A DNA stretch of 64,000 nucleotides, taken from Streptomyces vietnamensis (lineage in GTDB: Bacteria; Actinomycetota; Actinomycetes; Streptomycetales; Streptomycetaceae). Shown here one piece after another: positions 18,234-27,246 of this stretch. Numbering within the stretch: position 1 is the first letter of the stretch; every line of letters starts with the position of its first letter. The position numbers and the translations under genes are program-made. The notes beneath the pieces were generated by a model. That model was not told the DNA's origin. It was given only the letters and a program-made list of their open reading frames with translations, and did not search any database. The stretch covers positions 2,833,001 through 2,897,000 of the forward strand of contig NZ_CP010407.1 in NCBI RefSeq assembly GCF_000830005.1, given 5' to 3'.

Positions 18234-19667
18234 TCAGCGCGATCGTCGCGGCAGTCCCGTCACGGCGCCCACGACGGAGGCCGCGGCCATGGCCAGGGCG
18301 GTCGCCCACAGCGCGTCGGCGGAGTCCTGAGCTCCGGAACCCGCGTACCGGCCGAGGAAGAGGGTGCCGAAGGTGGCGACGCCGACGAGCTGGCCGAGCT
18401 GCGTGACGGTGGCGAGCAGTCCGCTGGCGTCGGCCGCGTCCTCGGGGCGTACGGTGGCCAGCGCCCCGGTCAGGGCCGGGCTGAAGGCCAGCGAGATCCC
18501 CGCGCCGAAGGCGCCCAGGGCCGGGTAGAGCCCCCAGCCGCCGGTGCCGCCGTCCGCGAGCAGTCCCCCGACGGCGAGGGCCGCGGCGGCCGCGAGCACG
18601 AATCCGGCCGGGACCAGGGCGCGGTGCAGCCGGGCCGGCCAGCGCCGCCAGGTCAGGCCGACGGCCCCGAAGACGACCGCGGCGGGACCGAAGGTGAGTC
18701 CGGCGCGCAGGGCGCTGTGGCCGAGGCCGCCCTGCAGGTGCAGGGTGAGGGTGAACAGGAAGCCGGCGTTGACGCCCATCGCCACGGAGATCCAGAGGAC
18801 GGCCCGCCCCATCCCCGGGATGCGCAGGACGCGCGGGGCGATCAGCGGTGCGCCGCCGCGCCGGGCGAGCCGGGACTCGTACGCACCGAAGACGGCGGCG
18901 AGCACCAGCGAGCCGCCGAGGGAGAGCCAGGACCACAGCGGCCAGTCCTGCTCCTGTCCGAGGACCAGGGGGACGGTCAGCAGGGACACGGCGGCGGCGA
19001 GCAGGAGCAGACCCGGCAGGTCGAGGGCACGCGCACGCGTGGGCCCGGCGTGGGCGTCACGGGGCAGCACCCGGGCGCCGAGGACGAGCAGGGCGATCCC
19101 GATGGGGACGTTGACCAGGAAGACCGGCCGCCAGCCGGTGCCGAAGAGGTCGGCGCTCACCAGGACCCCGCCGACGACCTGGCCGGCGGCCGCGCCGGTG
19201 GCCAGGACCGCGGAGTAGGCGCTGAGGGCCCGGACCCGGCGGTCGCCCGTGAAGTTGCGCTGGATGAGGCTGAGCACCTGAGGGATCATCAGCGCGGAGC
19301 CCGCGCCCTGTACCAGGCGGAAGGCGATCAACTGGCCGGTTCCCGCGGCGAGTCCGCAGGCGAGGGAGGCGGCGGTGAACAGGGCGAGCCCGCCGAGGTA
19401 CGCCCGGCGGTGGCCGATCAGGTCGCCGAGACGGGCCCCGGTGATCAGCAACACCGCGTAGGTGATGGTGTATCCGGCGATGACGAGCTGGAGCGCGCCT
19501 CCGGACGCGGAGAGTTCGGTCCTGATGGTGGGGGCGGCGACGTTGACGATGAAGACGTCGAGGAGTGCCATGAACTGGGCGGCGAGGACCACTCCGAGCA
19601 GCAGGCCGGGGCGGTTGTCGGTGGCACGGTCTTTACTGAGTGCGGGACGTGTCGTGGTCGAGGTCAT
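18234..19667 (-). CDS. MFS drug-efflux transporter, DHA2 (EmrB/QacA) type
   Basis: A 477-residue protein with about 14 predicted spans and the DHA2 signatures LDVFIVNVAAPTI in TM1 and GARLGDLIGHRRAYLGG after TM2. It is probably a proton-coupled exporter of toxic or secondary compounds. The ATG at 19667 (MTSTTTRPALSKD) is preferred; the longer frame adds a non-conserved extension. It is divergent from an MmyB-type regulator 101 bp away, the usual regulator/efflux pair, so expression is probably controlled from that shared gap. Confidence 0.9.
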   Translation of the reverse strand: MTSTTTRPALSKDRATDNRPGLLLGVVLAAQFMALLDVFIVNVAAPTIRTELSASGGALQLVIAGYTITYAVLLITGARLGDLIGHRRAYLGGLALFTAASLACGLAAGTGQLIAFRLVQGAGSALMIPQVLSLIQRNFTGDRRVRALSAYSAVLATGAAAGQVVGGVLVSADLFGTGWRPVFLVNVPIGIALLVLGARVLPRDAHAGPTRARALDLPGLLLLAAAVSLLTVPLVLGQEQDWPLWSWLSLGGSLVLAAVFGAYESRLARRGGAPLIAPRVLRIPGMGRAVLWISVAMGVNAGFLFTLTLHLQGGLGHSALRAGLTFGPAAVVFGAVGLTWRRWPARLHRALVPAGFVLAAAAALAVGGLLADGGTGGWGLYPALGAFGAGISLAFSPALTGALATVRPEDAADASGLLATVTQLGQLVGVATFGTLFLGRYAGSGAQDSADALWATALAMAAASVVGAVTGLPRRSR

Positions 19668-19768
19668 GCGACGAGCGTGGCCGCGATCGGATACAGGTAA
19701 CGAGAGCCCGCCGATGCTGGTACTGACACCACCTGGCAGCGGCGGCACGGGGACTCGACCATGGGGGT

Positions 19769-20638
19769 GTGACGATTGTGGCAGTACTACCGACGCAGCG
19801 ACGGCGACGACCGGAACTGGCCGCGTTCCTGCGCAGCCGCCGCGCCAGGGTGACCCCGGAGGACGTGGGCATGCCGCCGGGACTCCGCCGGCGCACGCCG
19901 GGGCTGCGCCGCGAGGAGGTCGCCCAGCTCTCCGGCGTCGGCGTCACCTGGTACACCTGGCTGGAGCAGGGCCGGCCGATCAACGCCTCCGCGCAGGTCC
20001 TCGACGCGGTGGCCCGCACCCTGCGGCTCGACCGGCCGGAGCGCGAGCACCTCTACCACCTCGCCGAAGTGCCGTACGCCCCGGACCGGTCCGCCTCGGA
20101 CGTCCCGGAGGTCAGCCCGGAGATCCAGGGGATCCTCGACGCCCTGGACCCGCTCCCGGCGGTGCTCTACAACGCGCGGTACGACGTCCTCGCGACCAAC
20201 GTCCTGTACGAGCGGCTCCTGATACAGGACCGACAGGGCATGGACACCGGCCCGTTCGGCATACGCAATGTGCTCTGGGCGCTCTTCAGCATGCCGGGGC
20301 CCAAGTGCCCGGTGGTCGACCGGAAGCGGGAGCTGCCGCTGATGGTGGCCCAGCTGCGGGGCGCGTACGGCCGCCATGTGGGCGAGCCCGAGTGGGAGGA
20401 GTTCGTACGGCGCCTGGCGGAGGTCAGCTCGGAGTTCGCCCGGCTCTGGCGCAGCGGTGACGTGGTCCCCCCGGGGACGCGGGTGAAGACCTTCCGGCAC
20501 GAGCTGGTGGGCGAGGTCCGGCTGACCTCGGTCTCCCTCTCGGTCAACGGGATGCCGGAGTGCCGGATCGTGACGTACACGCCGAGCGACGAGGAGAGCC
20601 GCCGGGGGATCGAGATCCTCCGCAGGGCGAAAGGGTGA
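19769..20638 (+). CDS. XRE-type regulator with MmyB-like ligand-binding domain
   Basis: A 289-residue protein. Residues ~15-95 form a helix-turn-helix with the family hallmark TPGLRREEVAQLSGVGVTWYTWLEQGR. The remainder is a PAS-like MmyB domain (LPAVLYNARYDVLATNVLYE...), which in homologues binds a hydrophobic ligand. It starts with GTG at 19769; a second GTG three codons later is also possible. It is divergent from the DHA2 transporter and probably its regulator. The gene ends at a hairpin shared with the convergent third tRNA-Ala gene. Confidence 0.9.
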   Translation: MTIVAVLPTQRRRRPELAAFLRSRRARVTPEDVGMPPGLRRRTPGLRREEVAQLSGVGVTWYTWLEQGRPINASAQVLDAVARTLRLDRPEREHLYHLAEVPYAPDRSASDVPEVSPEIQGILDALDPLPAVLYNARYDVLATNVLYERLLIQDRQGMDTGPFGIRNVLWALFSMPGPKCPVVDRKRELPLMVAQLRGAYGRHVGEPEWEEFVRRLAEVSSEFARLWRSGDVVPPGTRVKTFRHELVGEVRLTSVSLSVNGMPECRIVTYTPSDEESRRGIEILRRAKG

Positions 20639-20647
20639 CGGAACGAC

Positions 20648-20677
20648 GAATCCCGCCCCCTGGTGGGGACGGGATCC
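20648..20677. terminator. Bidirectional terminator between MmyB gene and tRNA-Ala copy 3
   Basis: GAATCCCGCCCC (20648-20659) pairs with GGGGACGGGATCC-type sequence (20664-20676). It is 10 bp after the regulator stop and about 9 bp past the tRNA 3' end, serving both converging units. Confidence 0.7.
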
Positions 20678-20685
20678 GGTGACTG

Positions 20686-20758
20686 TGGAGCTAAGGAGAA
20701 TTGAACTCCTGACCTCCTGCATGCCATGCAGGCGCTCTACCAACTGAGCTATAGCCCC
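20686..20758 (-). tRNA. tRNA-Ala (anticodon GGC), copy 3
   Basis: 73 nt, identical to copies at 16322 and 16468, with anticodon loop ATGGCAT and no encoded CCA. It is about 4.1 kb from copy 2 and in the same orientation. Confidence 0.96.
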
Positions 20759-20853
20759 TCGTGTTCTTCGCGCTCCGCGCTGCGAACAAGAAGAACTTTA
20801 GCCTGTGACCTGCCGGAAAGTGAAATCCGGGTCCGGCAGGCCGGTCGTGGGGC

Positions 20854-21507
20854 TCAGTCGTCGTCGCCGAGGACCGGCTCGGGCAGCGTCCCGGCGTTGT
20901 GCTCCATCAGGCGCCAGCCACGGGCGCCCTCGCCGAGCACCGACCAGCAGCAGTTGGAGAGCCCGCCCAGGCTCTCCCAGTGCCGGGCCTCCAGGCCCAG
21001 GAGCCGGCCGATGGTGGTGCGGATGGTGCCGCCGTGGCTGACCACGACGAGCGTGCCGTCCTCGGGGAGCTTGTCGGCGTGCTCCAGGACCACCGGGGCG
21101 GCCCGGTCGGCCACCTCGGTCTCCAGCTCGCCGCCGCCCCGGCGCACGGGCTCGCCGCGCTTCCAGGCGGCGTACTGCTCGCCGTGCCGCGCGACGATCT
21201 CGTCGTGGGTCAGGCCCTGCCACTCCCCCGCGTACGTCTCGCGCAGGGCGGAGTCGTGGGCGACGGCGTGGCCGGTGAGCGCGGCGAGCTCGGCGGCGGT
21301 GGCCGCCGCCCGCTTCAGGTCGGAGGCCACGATGGCGTCCGGCTTGAGCGCGGCGAGCAGCCGTGCGGCCCGGCGCGCCTGGGCGACGCCGGTCTCCGTC
21401 AGCTCGATGTCGGTCGAGCCCTGGAAGCGGCGCTCCAGGTTCCAGGAGGTCTGGCCGTGACGCCAGAGGACGATGCGGCGGCCGCTGCCGCCCTTGGTGG
21501 CGCTCAG
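20854..21507 (-). CDS. Histidine phosphatase (phosphoglycerate-mutase superfamily), probable CTG start
   Basis: A 217-residue phosphatase of the 2-histidine superfamily. The RHG motif (LWRHGQTSWNLERRFQGS, catalytic H17) and the second catalytic region VVVSHGGTIRTTIGRL are intact. Between an in-frame TGA and the RHG motif there is no ATG, GTG or TTG. The only reasonable start is CTG at 21507, which overlaps the rsfS stop as CTGA, the same geometry as an ATGA overlap. Starting at the next GTG (21330) would delete the catalytic histidine. It is last in the nadD-LytR_C-rsfS unit. Confidence 0.85.
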   Translation of the reverse strand: MSATKGGSGRRIVLWRHGQTSWNLERRFQGSTDIELTETGVAQARRAARLLAALKPDAIVASDLKRAAATAAELAALTGHAVAHDSALRETYAGEWQGLTHDEIVARHGEQYAAWKRGEPVRRGGGELETEVADRAAPVVLEHADKLPEDGTLVVVSHGGTIRTTIGRLLGLEARHWESLGGLSNCCWSVLGEGARGWRLMEHNAGTLPEPVLGDDD

Positions 21508-21968
21508 CTCAGCTCACCGTCCGGTCCCTCGGGAAGGCCGGAGCCGGCCTCGATGTCGGCGCCGGTCAGCGCGGCGTGCTCGGCGGCCTTGCCGCGGGTC
21601 TTCAGGGCGTCCTCGGGCAGGTCGAGCTCGGGGCAGTCCTTCCACAGCCGCTCCAGGGCGTAGAAGACCCGCTCCTCGCTGTGCTGGACGTGGACGACGA
21701 TGTCGACGTAGTCCAGCAGGATCCAGCGCGCGTCGCGGTCGCCCTCACGGCGGACCGGCTTGGCGCCGAGCTCCTTCTGCAGCCGCTCCTCGATCTCGTC
21801 GACGATCGACTTGACCTGGCGGTCGTTGGGCGCGGAGGCGAGCAGGAAGGCGTCGGTGATCGACAGCACGTCGCTGACGTCGTACGCGATGATGTCGTGC
21901 GCGAGCCGGTCGGCGGCCGCCTGGGCGGCGGTCTTGACGAGCTCGATGGAACGGTCCGTGGCGGTCAC
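21504..21968 (-). CDS. rsfS: Ribosomal silencing factor RsfS
   Basis: A 154-residue protein (MTATDRSIELVKTAAQAAADRLAHDIIAYDVSDV...) with the RsfS/DUF143 core VKSIVDEIEERLQKELG and WILLDYVDIVVHV...RVFYALERLW. RsfS binds L14 on the 50S subunit and blocks subunit joining in stationary phase or starvation. The GTG start is at 21968. The C-terminal ~30 residues are a variable tail. Conserved neighbourhood: nadD, LytR_C protein, rsfS, phosphatase, all on one strand. Confidence 0.94.
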   Translation of the reverse strand: MTATDRSIELVKTAAQAAADRLAHDIIAYDVSDVLSITDAFLLASAPNDRQVKSIVDEIEERLQKELGAKPVRREGDRDARWILLDYVDIVVHVQHSEERVFYALERLWKDCPELDLPEDALKTRGKAAEHAALTGADIEAGSGLPEGPDGELS

Positions 21969-22052
21969 AAGCAGGCTTTCGTCGGCGGTCCAGTACCCCT
22001 CCAGGGTCTCACGGACCGCCGACGGCCCCGTCGGCGTTTTCCGGGGCGCCCC

Positions 22053-23756
22053 TTACCGGGCCCCCGGGGCCTTGTAGTCCTGGCCCAGGATCACGGTGAC
22101 GGCGATCGTTCCCGAGGGCTTGCCCTTCTCGACCGAGCCGGCGGGCAGCCCCAGCGTCTTGGCCACCTCGGCCGCCGTCGCCTTCTGGCTGTCGTCGCCG
22201 TAGAGGACCTGCGTCTTCTCCCTGGCCGGAGCGTCGGCGCCGCCCACGAAGGCGTAGCCGCCGTTGATCAGGGCGACCCGGGCCGCCTCGGCCGCCTTCT
22301 TGCCGGAGCCGTCCCGCACCGAGACCCGGGGCACCTCGCCCGCCTCGGGGGCGGTGACCTTGCCGCCCAGGATGTCCTTCACCACGCTGTCGCTCGCGCC
22401 CTCGGTCAGCGCGCCGTCCTGTCCCACCGGGAGCAGGGCGGTCTTGTAGTCGCCGATCTTGGCGTGCTCGGCGAGCTTGGCCAGGGAGGCGCCGAGGTCC
22501 TTCTCGGGGAGCGAGGGGTCGAGGATCTGCTGGAGGGTCTCGATGGTGACCGTGGCCGACTCGGGGTCGCTGGAGATCTTGCGCAGCACCCCGTACAGGA
22601 CCTGGCCGAAGCGCTGGAGCTGCTTGGCCTCGGCCTCGCCCGGCCCCCGGTAGGTGGCGTAGGCGACGGCGGCGCGACCGTTCAGCGTCTGCTTCTCGCC
22701 CCGCTTCACCAGCGGCTCGGCGCCCTTCTTGGTGTCGGGGACGTCCGTGTCGGTGTCGATCTCGATGCTGCTGACGGACTCGACGAGGTTCTCCAGGTAC
22801 GGGGTGTCGAGGCGCCAGGTGCCGGCGATCTTCGCCCCGAGCAGGTTGCCGATCGCCTCCCGGGTGCCGCTGGAGCCGTCGTCCTCGACGGACTTCCCGA
22901 GGGTGGTCCCGGAGCCCTCGGCGTCGGCGACGACGACGGAGTTGGGGATGAGGACCGTGGTGCCCTGGCGGGTGGTCGTGTTGTCCACGAGCAGGGCGGT
23001 GGAGGTGTTGCCGGTCTTGAGGTCGTGGAGGTGGACGACGATCGTGTCGCGCTGCTGCGGGCCGGTCGCCGTGTTCCCGCCCTTCTGCTCCGGGTCGGAG
23101 GAACCGGGGAGCAGGCCCGCGGACCAGAGGTAGCCGACGCCGCCGACGACGGCGAGCACGAGGACGACGACGAGGGCGACGACCCGGTTGCGGCCGCGCC
23201 GCCTGGCCTCCTCGCGCCGCTCCGAGCGGCTCTCGGTGAACTTGAGCCAGTCGATGACGTCCTCGGAGTCCTCGTCGGGCTCCTCGATGAACGAGAACTG
23301 TTCGGTGCGGTACGCGCGGTCGTCCCCGTCCTGCCGGGACGGGGCGGGGCGCTCGGACGCGGGGCGCTGGCCGGGGACTCCGGCCGGTGCCGCGACCGGG
23401 GCGGCCGGCTGCGCGGGGGCCGCGGGGGCGGCCTGGACGGGGGCGGGGGCCTGGACGGGTTCGGCCTGGGCGGCCCACTGCTGTCCGGTGTCGTAGGACG
23501 GGTAGGCGTAGCCCTGCTGCCCGTACGGGTCGTACTGCGGGGCCTGGACCGGCTCCTGGGCCGGGGGCTGCTGGGCGTACGGGTCGTAGCCGTACGCCTG
23601 CTGCTGCGGCTGCTGCCCGCCGTACGGGTCGTAGTGCTGTGCGGGCGCCTGCTGCTGCGCCTGCGGCTGCTGGTACACCGGCTGCCCGTACTCGTCGTAG
23701 CCGATGATCTGCGGCTGCGGATAGTACGGGTCGTACGGGTGCTGCTGATCGTTCAC
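22053..23756 (-). CDS. LytR_C-domain membrane protein with degenerate LCP-like domain
   Basis: A 567-residue protein. Residues 1-185 are a disordered Y/Q/P/A-rich cytoplasmic tail with repeated YDPYGQQ-type motifs. A membrane span (VVALVVVLVLAVVGGVGYLW) follows at about 220-240. The extracytoplasmic part contains an LCP-like region without the usual arginine/aspartate catalytic pattern, then a LytR_C domain at the C terminus (VPRVSVRDGSGKKAAEAARVAL). The GTG at 23756 has GGAGGGG 6 nt upstream. It probably helps attach or organise wall polymers; whether it is catalytic is doubtful. Confidence 0.85.
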   Translation of the reverse strand: MNDQQHPYDPYYPQPQIIGYDEYGQPVYQQPQAQQQAPAQHYDPYGGQQPQQQAYGYDPYAQQPPAQEPVQAPQYDPYGQQGYAYPSYDTGQQWAAQAEPVQAPAPVQAAPAAPAQPAAPVAAPAGVPGQRPASERPAPSRQDGDDRAYRTEQFSFIEEPDEDSEDVIDWLKFTESRSERREEARRRGRNRVVALVVVLVLAVVGGVGYLWSAGLLPGSSDPEQKGGNTATGPQQRDTIVVHLHDLKTGNTSTALLVDNTTTRQGTTVLIPNSVVVADAEGSGTTLGKSVEDDGSSGTREAIGNLLGAKIAGTWRLDTPYLENLVESVSSIEIDTDTDVPDTKKGAEPLVKRGEKQTLNGRAAVAYATYRGPGEAEAKQLQRFGQVLYGVLRKISSDPESATVTIETLQQILDPSLPEKDLGASLAKLAEHAKIGDYKTALLPVGQDGALTEGASDSVVKDILGGKVTAPEAGEVPRVSVRDGSGKKAAEAARVALINGGYAFVGGADAPAREKTQVLYGDDSQKATAAEVAKTLGLPAGSVEKGKPSGTIAVTVILGQDYKAPGAR

Positions 23757-23775
23757 CGGTGCCCCTCCCCGAAGC

Positions 23776-24396
23776 TCACTTGCCGCGGTACAACTGGCGC
23801 TTGTCGATGTAGCGCACCACGCCGTCCGGGACCAGGTACCAGACGGGATCGCCCTGCGCGACCCTCGCCCTGCAGTCGGTGGAGGAGATGGCGAGCGCGG
23901 GCACCTCGACGAGCGAGACCCCGCCCTTGGGCAGTCCGTCGTCGGTGAGGTCGTGGCCCGGCCGGGTGACGCCGATGAAGTGCGCGAGCGAGAAGAGCTC
24001 CTCGGCGTCGCGCCAGGTGAGGATCTGCGACAGCGCGTCGGCCCCGGTGATGAAGAACAGGTCAGAGTCGCTGTTGAGAGACCGCAGGTCCCGCAGGGTG
24101 TCGATGGTGTACGTCGCACCGCCGCGGTCGATGTCGATCCGGCTCACGGAGAACTGCGGGTTGGACGCCGTGGCGATGACCGTCATCAGATAGCGGTCCT
24201 CGGGCGACGAGACGGCCTTGTGGCTCTTCTGCCACGGCTCCCCGGTCGGTACGAACACCACCTCGTCCAGGTGGAACAGGGCGGCGACCTCGCTGGCCGC
24301 CACCAGGTGTCCGTGGTGGATCGGGTCGAAGGTTCCGCCCATCACGCCGAGTCGGCGCTTGCCGCGCCCGCCAGTAGGCACTTCCTGCTCTCCCAT
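23776..24396 (-). CDS. nadD: Nicotinate-nucleotide adenylyltransferase
   Basis: Converts nicotinate mononucleotide and ATP to deamido-NAD in NAD synthesis. The 206-residue product has the nucleotidyltransferase motif [12 protein letters not shown] and the C-terminal [14 protein letters not shown], equivalent to the family ISST.IR motif. The ATG at 24396 ([20 protein letters not shown]) is chosen over an upstream in-frame start that would add 38 non-conserved residues. Its stop is 19 bp before the LytR_C gene, so they form an operon. Confidence 0.95.
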   Translation of the reverse strand: MGEQEVPTGGRGKRRLGVMGGTFDPIHHGHLVAASEVAALFHLDEVVFVPTGEPWQKSHKAVSSPEDRYLMTVIATASNPQFSVSRIDIDRGGATYTIDTLRDLRSLNSDSDLFFITGADALSQILTWRDAEELFSLAHFIGVTRPGHDLTDDGLPKGGVSLVEVPALAISSTDCRARVAQGDPVWYLVPDGVVRYIDKRQLYRGK

Positions 24397-24448
24397 GCGT
24401 GCAGAGCCTACTGGCACGGCGGCGGACGCCTGATCAGCGGTCTCCGGT

Positions 24449-24610
24449 TCAGCGGTCGCGGTTGAAGCGGGTGGTGATCCACAGCAGCAGAAGCAGGGTG
24501 CCGAAGGCACCGAAGCCGGTGAGGTAGGGGCTGAGGCTTTCGTGGTTGCCGCCGTGCTCGGCGCCCTCGGCGAGGGTGACCAGGTGGGCGGCGGTGCTGT
24601 GGAGGCTCAT
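24449..24610 (-). CDS. 53-residue single-pass membrane protein
   Basis: ATG at 24610 to TGA at 24449 encodes [20 protein letters not shown]...RFNRDR. One C-terminal membrane span ([18 protein letters not shown]) with a short basic tail gives an N-out/C-in prediction. It is too short for most gene finders. It lies just upstream of nadD with a 52-bp gap and matches a class of tiny conserved Streptomyces membrane proteins by composition. Function unknown. Confidence 0.7.
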   Translation of the reverse strand: MSLHSTAAHLVTLAEGAEHGGNHESLSPYLTGFGAFGTLLLLLWITTRFNRDR

Positions 24611-24693
24611 CTTCGGCAGACCTATCGATCGGGGATGGGAGCGGAGACTTCGCGCACATCGTATGCGGGCGGTCGCGGCGCGCTCACGCCGAC

Positions 24694-24909
24694 TCAGGCG
24701 TTGGCGTCGCGGCCCCTGTCGGTGTCCGTGCCGTCGGCGGCCGTCTCGTCGCCGGCCGTGTCGCCGCTGCGGTACCCGCGCAGCAGGAACCAGGCGAGCA
24801 GGGCCCCGCCCACCATCGAGACGAGCAGCAGGATCCGGAGCGTGTCGCCCGGCCCCTGCTGTGCGGTGGCCGCGAGCAGCGCGGCTGCGGCGTCGGCGGT
24901 GTCCGGCAT
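24694..24909 (-). CDS. 71-residue single-pass membrane protein
   Basis: MPDTADAAAALLAATAQQGP followed by a membrane span (LRILLLVSMVGGALLAWFLL, residues ~24-43) and a basic then acidic tail rich in D, G and T. It starts with ATG at 24909, about 12 nt after a purine-rich GAAGGGC. It is divergent from the M48 peptidase gene. No family name recognised; codon usage supports coding. Confidence 0.7.
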   Translation of the reverse strand: MPDTADAAAALLAATAQQGPGDTLRILLLVSMVGGALLAWFLLRGYRSGDTAGDETAADGTDTDRGRDANA

Positions 24910-24984
24910 GTCGGTCGTGCCCTTCGGTCGTCCTCGGCGCCCTAGTTATCCACAGGGTCCCCGGCACACGGTAGCGCCAGCGCC

Positions 24985-24990
24985 TAGGGT
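24985..24990 (+). promoter_or_regulatory. -10 element upstream of the M48 peptidase
   Basis: TAGGGT fits the Streptomyces TANNNT -10 consensus, 50 bp before the ATG at 25040. The -35 is not obvious. Confidence 0.35.
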
Positions 24991-25039
24991 GGGTTCAGTC
25001 AGGGGGACGAGCACCGACTCGTACGAACAGGGGGCATCC

Positions 25040-26179
25040 ATGACCGAGAACGACCAGGGGAACGTGCCGAGCAGGCAGCGCAAGCGGTTCCCGGGCATCT
25101 CCTCGCGGGCCTACGAGCACCCGGCCGACCGCTCGGCCCTGGTGGCCCTGCGGAAGCTCAGCGGCTTCGACACGGCCTTCAAGGCGCTCAGCGGACTGCT
25201 GCCGGAGCGCAGCCTGCGACTCCTCTACCTCTCGGACTCCGTCCGGGTGAGCGACGCGCAGTTCATCCACCTCAACGACATGCTGAGGGACGCCTGTTAC
25301 ATCCTGGACCTGGAGAAGGTCCCGCCGATGTACGTGGTCCAGGACCCGAAGCCCAACGCGATGTGCATCGGCCTGGACGAGCCGATCATCGTGCTCACCA
25401 CCGGTCTGGTGGAGCTCCTCGACGAGGAGGAGATGCGGGCGGTCGTCGGCCACGAGGTCGGGCACGCGCTGTCCGGGCACTCCGTGTACCGCACGGTGCT
25501 GCTGTTCCTCACCAACCTCGCGCTCAAGATCGCGTGGATCCCGCTGGGGACGGTCGCGATCACGGCCATCGTGACCGCGCTGCGCGAGTGGTTCCGCAAG
25601 TCCGAGCTCTCCGCCGACCGGGCCGGACTCCTCGTCGGCCAGGACGTGCGGGCCTCGATGCGCGGCCTGATGAAGATCGCCGGCGGCAACCACCTGCACG
25701 AGATGAACGTGGACGCGTTCCTCGCCCAGGCCGACGAGTACGAGAAGGCCGGGGACCTGCGGGACTCGGTCCTGAAGATCCTCAACGTGCTGCCGCGCTC
25801 GCACCCCTTCACCACCGTCCGGGCGGCGGAGCTGAAGAAGTGGTCGGAGAGCCGCGACTTCCAGCGGATCATGGACGGGCACTACCCGAAGCGCACCGAG
25901 GACAAGGACACCTCGGTCACGGACTCCTTCCGCGAGTCGGCCGGGCACTACGCCGACACGGTGCGGACCAGCAAGGATCCCCTGCTGAAGCTGGTCGGGG
26001 ACATAGCCGGGGGCGCCGGCGACCTGGCGGGCGACCTGGGCGGGCGGCTGCGCAACCGGTTCGGCGGCCAGGGCGGCCAGAAGGCGGACGGCGACCCGGC
26101 CGGGGACGGCAAGGGTGCCGGAGGCCGGGCCGGGAGCGGGTCGGGCGACGGGACCGGGGACGGTCAGAGCGAGGGCTGA
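25040..26179 (+). CDS. M48-family zinc metallopeptidase
   Basis: A 379-residue peptidase. The zinc site HEVGH is at residues 138-142, preceded by EEEMRAVVG, and the third ligand is E189 in KSELSADRAG. A hydrophobic stretch (TVLLFLTNLALKIAWIPLGTVAITAIV, ~152-180) between them is a membrane hairpin, as in HtpX/CAAX-type relatives. The C-terminal ~70 residues are Gly-rich and disordered. It is probably a membrane-protein quality-control protease. The ATG at 25040 follows GGGGG. It converges on and overlaps the next gene by 16 bp. Confidence 0.92.
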   Translation: MTENDQGNVPSRQRKRFPGISSRAYEHPADRSALVALRKLSGFDTAFKALSGLLPERSLRLLYLSDSVRVSDAQFIHLNDMLRDACYILDLEKVPPMYVVQDPKPNAMCIGLDEPIIVLTTGLVELLDEEEMRAVVGHEVGHALSGHSVYRTVLLFLTNLALKIAWIPLGTVAITAIVTALREWFRKSELSADRAGLLVGQDVRASMRGLMKIAGGNHLHEMNVDAFLAQADEYEKAGDLRDSVLKILNVLPRSHPFTTVRAAELKKWSESRDFQRIMDGHYPKRTEDKDTSVTDSFRESAGHYADTVRTSKDPLLKLVGDIAGGAGDLAGDLGGRLRNRFGGQGGQKADGDPAGDGKGAGGRAGSGSGDGTGDGQSEG

Positions 26180-27246
26180 GCGCTCGGCGCGAGCACTCCG
26201 CACAGCGTGGGGGCGGCCGGGCGGGCGGTGGCGTACGGGTCGGTGACCGCCGGACCTGTACTCGCGTCGGAGGCCCGCGCTCCCGCCAGGAGCGGCTTCA
26301 GGGAACCCGTGGTGTCGGTGCCGCACGCCTGCGGGCCGGCCTCCACGGTGCTGGTCAGCAGTTCGGCGCGGTGCATGCGCAGGTCCTCGCGGTCGAAGCG
26401 GAAGTGCACCACGCGGTGGACCGTGAAGAGGGACGCCGCGGCGACCGGCCCCGTGCCCTGGGAGGCCGGGCGGAGTGCGTAGGTGTACGTGTGGTCCGCG
26501 GTGACGTCCAGCGTGTCGGGGCCGACCTCCTCGAAGCGGAGGACGCCCTGCACGCGGGCGGCGGGCTCCGCGAGGGCCACCTGCCGGGGGTCGAAGCGGA
26601 CGAGCCAGGCGGCGAGGGCGTGCCGGCCGTCGTCGGCGGGGGACTCCACGCTCCGGTCGAACTGTTCCAGCTGGTCCGGGTCGAGCAGCAGGCGCACGGG
26701 CCGGGCGGTCGCCCCGGACAGGACGTCGGGCTCCAGGGCGGAGGCCACCAGGTAGTCCTTGGCGATGCTGAGGCCGGTGACGACCTGGCTCTCGGCGAAG
26801 TGGGAGGTGCGCCCCGCGATGGGCAGGTTGATGCCGGCGGCCCCGGTGCGGTACTCGGCGGCCGGGCTGTGGGCGAAGAGCTGGGTGGGTGTGCCGCCCG
26901 GGACGGCGCCCTGGGGGGCGAGCGGGACCACGGTGGTCCGCAGGGGCTCGGCCCGCTGGTCGACGGGGGGCTGGTACGGGTTGCGTACGCCCAGGTAGAT
27001 GGCGGTTCCGAAGGCGAGGAGGATCAGCAGCACGAGCATGACCGCCTGGCGGGAGCCGCTCCGGCTCTCCCAGGAGGAGCGGCTGCGGACGGCCTGGGCG
27101 TGCTCGCCCATCCGCTCCCGGGCCGAGAACTCCTGGAGGTGGGCAGCGCGGATGAACGCCTCGTCGAAGACGACGGATCGGTACTCGTCCTCACCGCCGG
27201 GGAGCCCCTCGGGTGTCCCCTCAGGCGGGTCGCCACGCCCTGCCAT
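26164..27246 (-). CDS. Single-pass membrane protein with FDEAF N-terminal motif (A)
   Basis: A 360-residue protein. The cytoplasmic N terminus contains YRSVVFDEAFIRAAHLQEF, followed by a helical segment, a membrane span (QAVMLVLLILLAFGTAIYLG, ~68-87) and a large extracytoplasmic domain of ~270 residues with two late cysteines. It shares the VVFDEAF.RAA segment with the next upstream gene, so the two are partial paralogues. TACCCT (27253-27258) ends 6 nt before the ATG, so the mRNA is probably leaderless. Function unknown; restricted composition suggests an actinomycete-specific family. Confidence 0.8.
   Translation of the reverse strand: MAGRGDPPEGTPEGLPGGEDEYRSVVFDEAFIRAAHLQEFSARERMGEHAQAVRSRSSWESRSGSRQAVMLVLLILLAFGTAIYLGVRNPYQPPVDQRAEPLRTTVVPLAPQGAVPGGTPTQLFAHSPAAEYRTGAAGINLPIAGRTSHFAESQVVTGLSIAKDYLVASALEPDVLSGATARPVRLLLDPDQLEQFDRSVESPADDGRHALAAWLVRFDPRQVALAEPAARVQGVLRFEEVGPDTLDVTADHTYTYALRPASQGTGPVAAASLFTVHRVVHFRFDREDLRMHRAELLTSTVEAGPQACGTDTTGSLKPLLAGARASDASTGPAVTDPYATARPAAPTLCGVLAPSAQPSL

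Noticed and set aside
16541..20685. Integrative element between tRNA-Ala copies
   Set aside because: No integrase, excisionase or att-like partial tRNA repeat; genes and composition look chromosomal.
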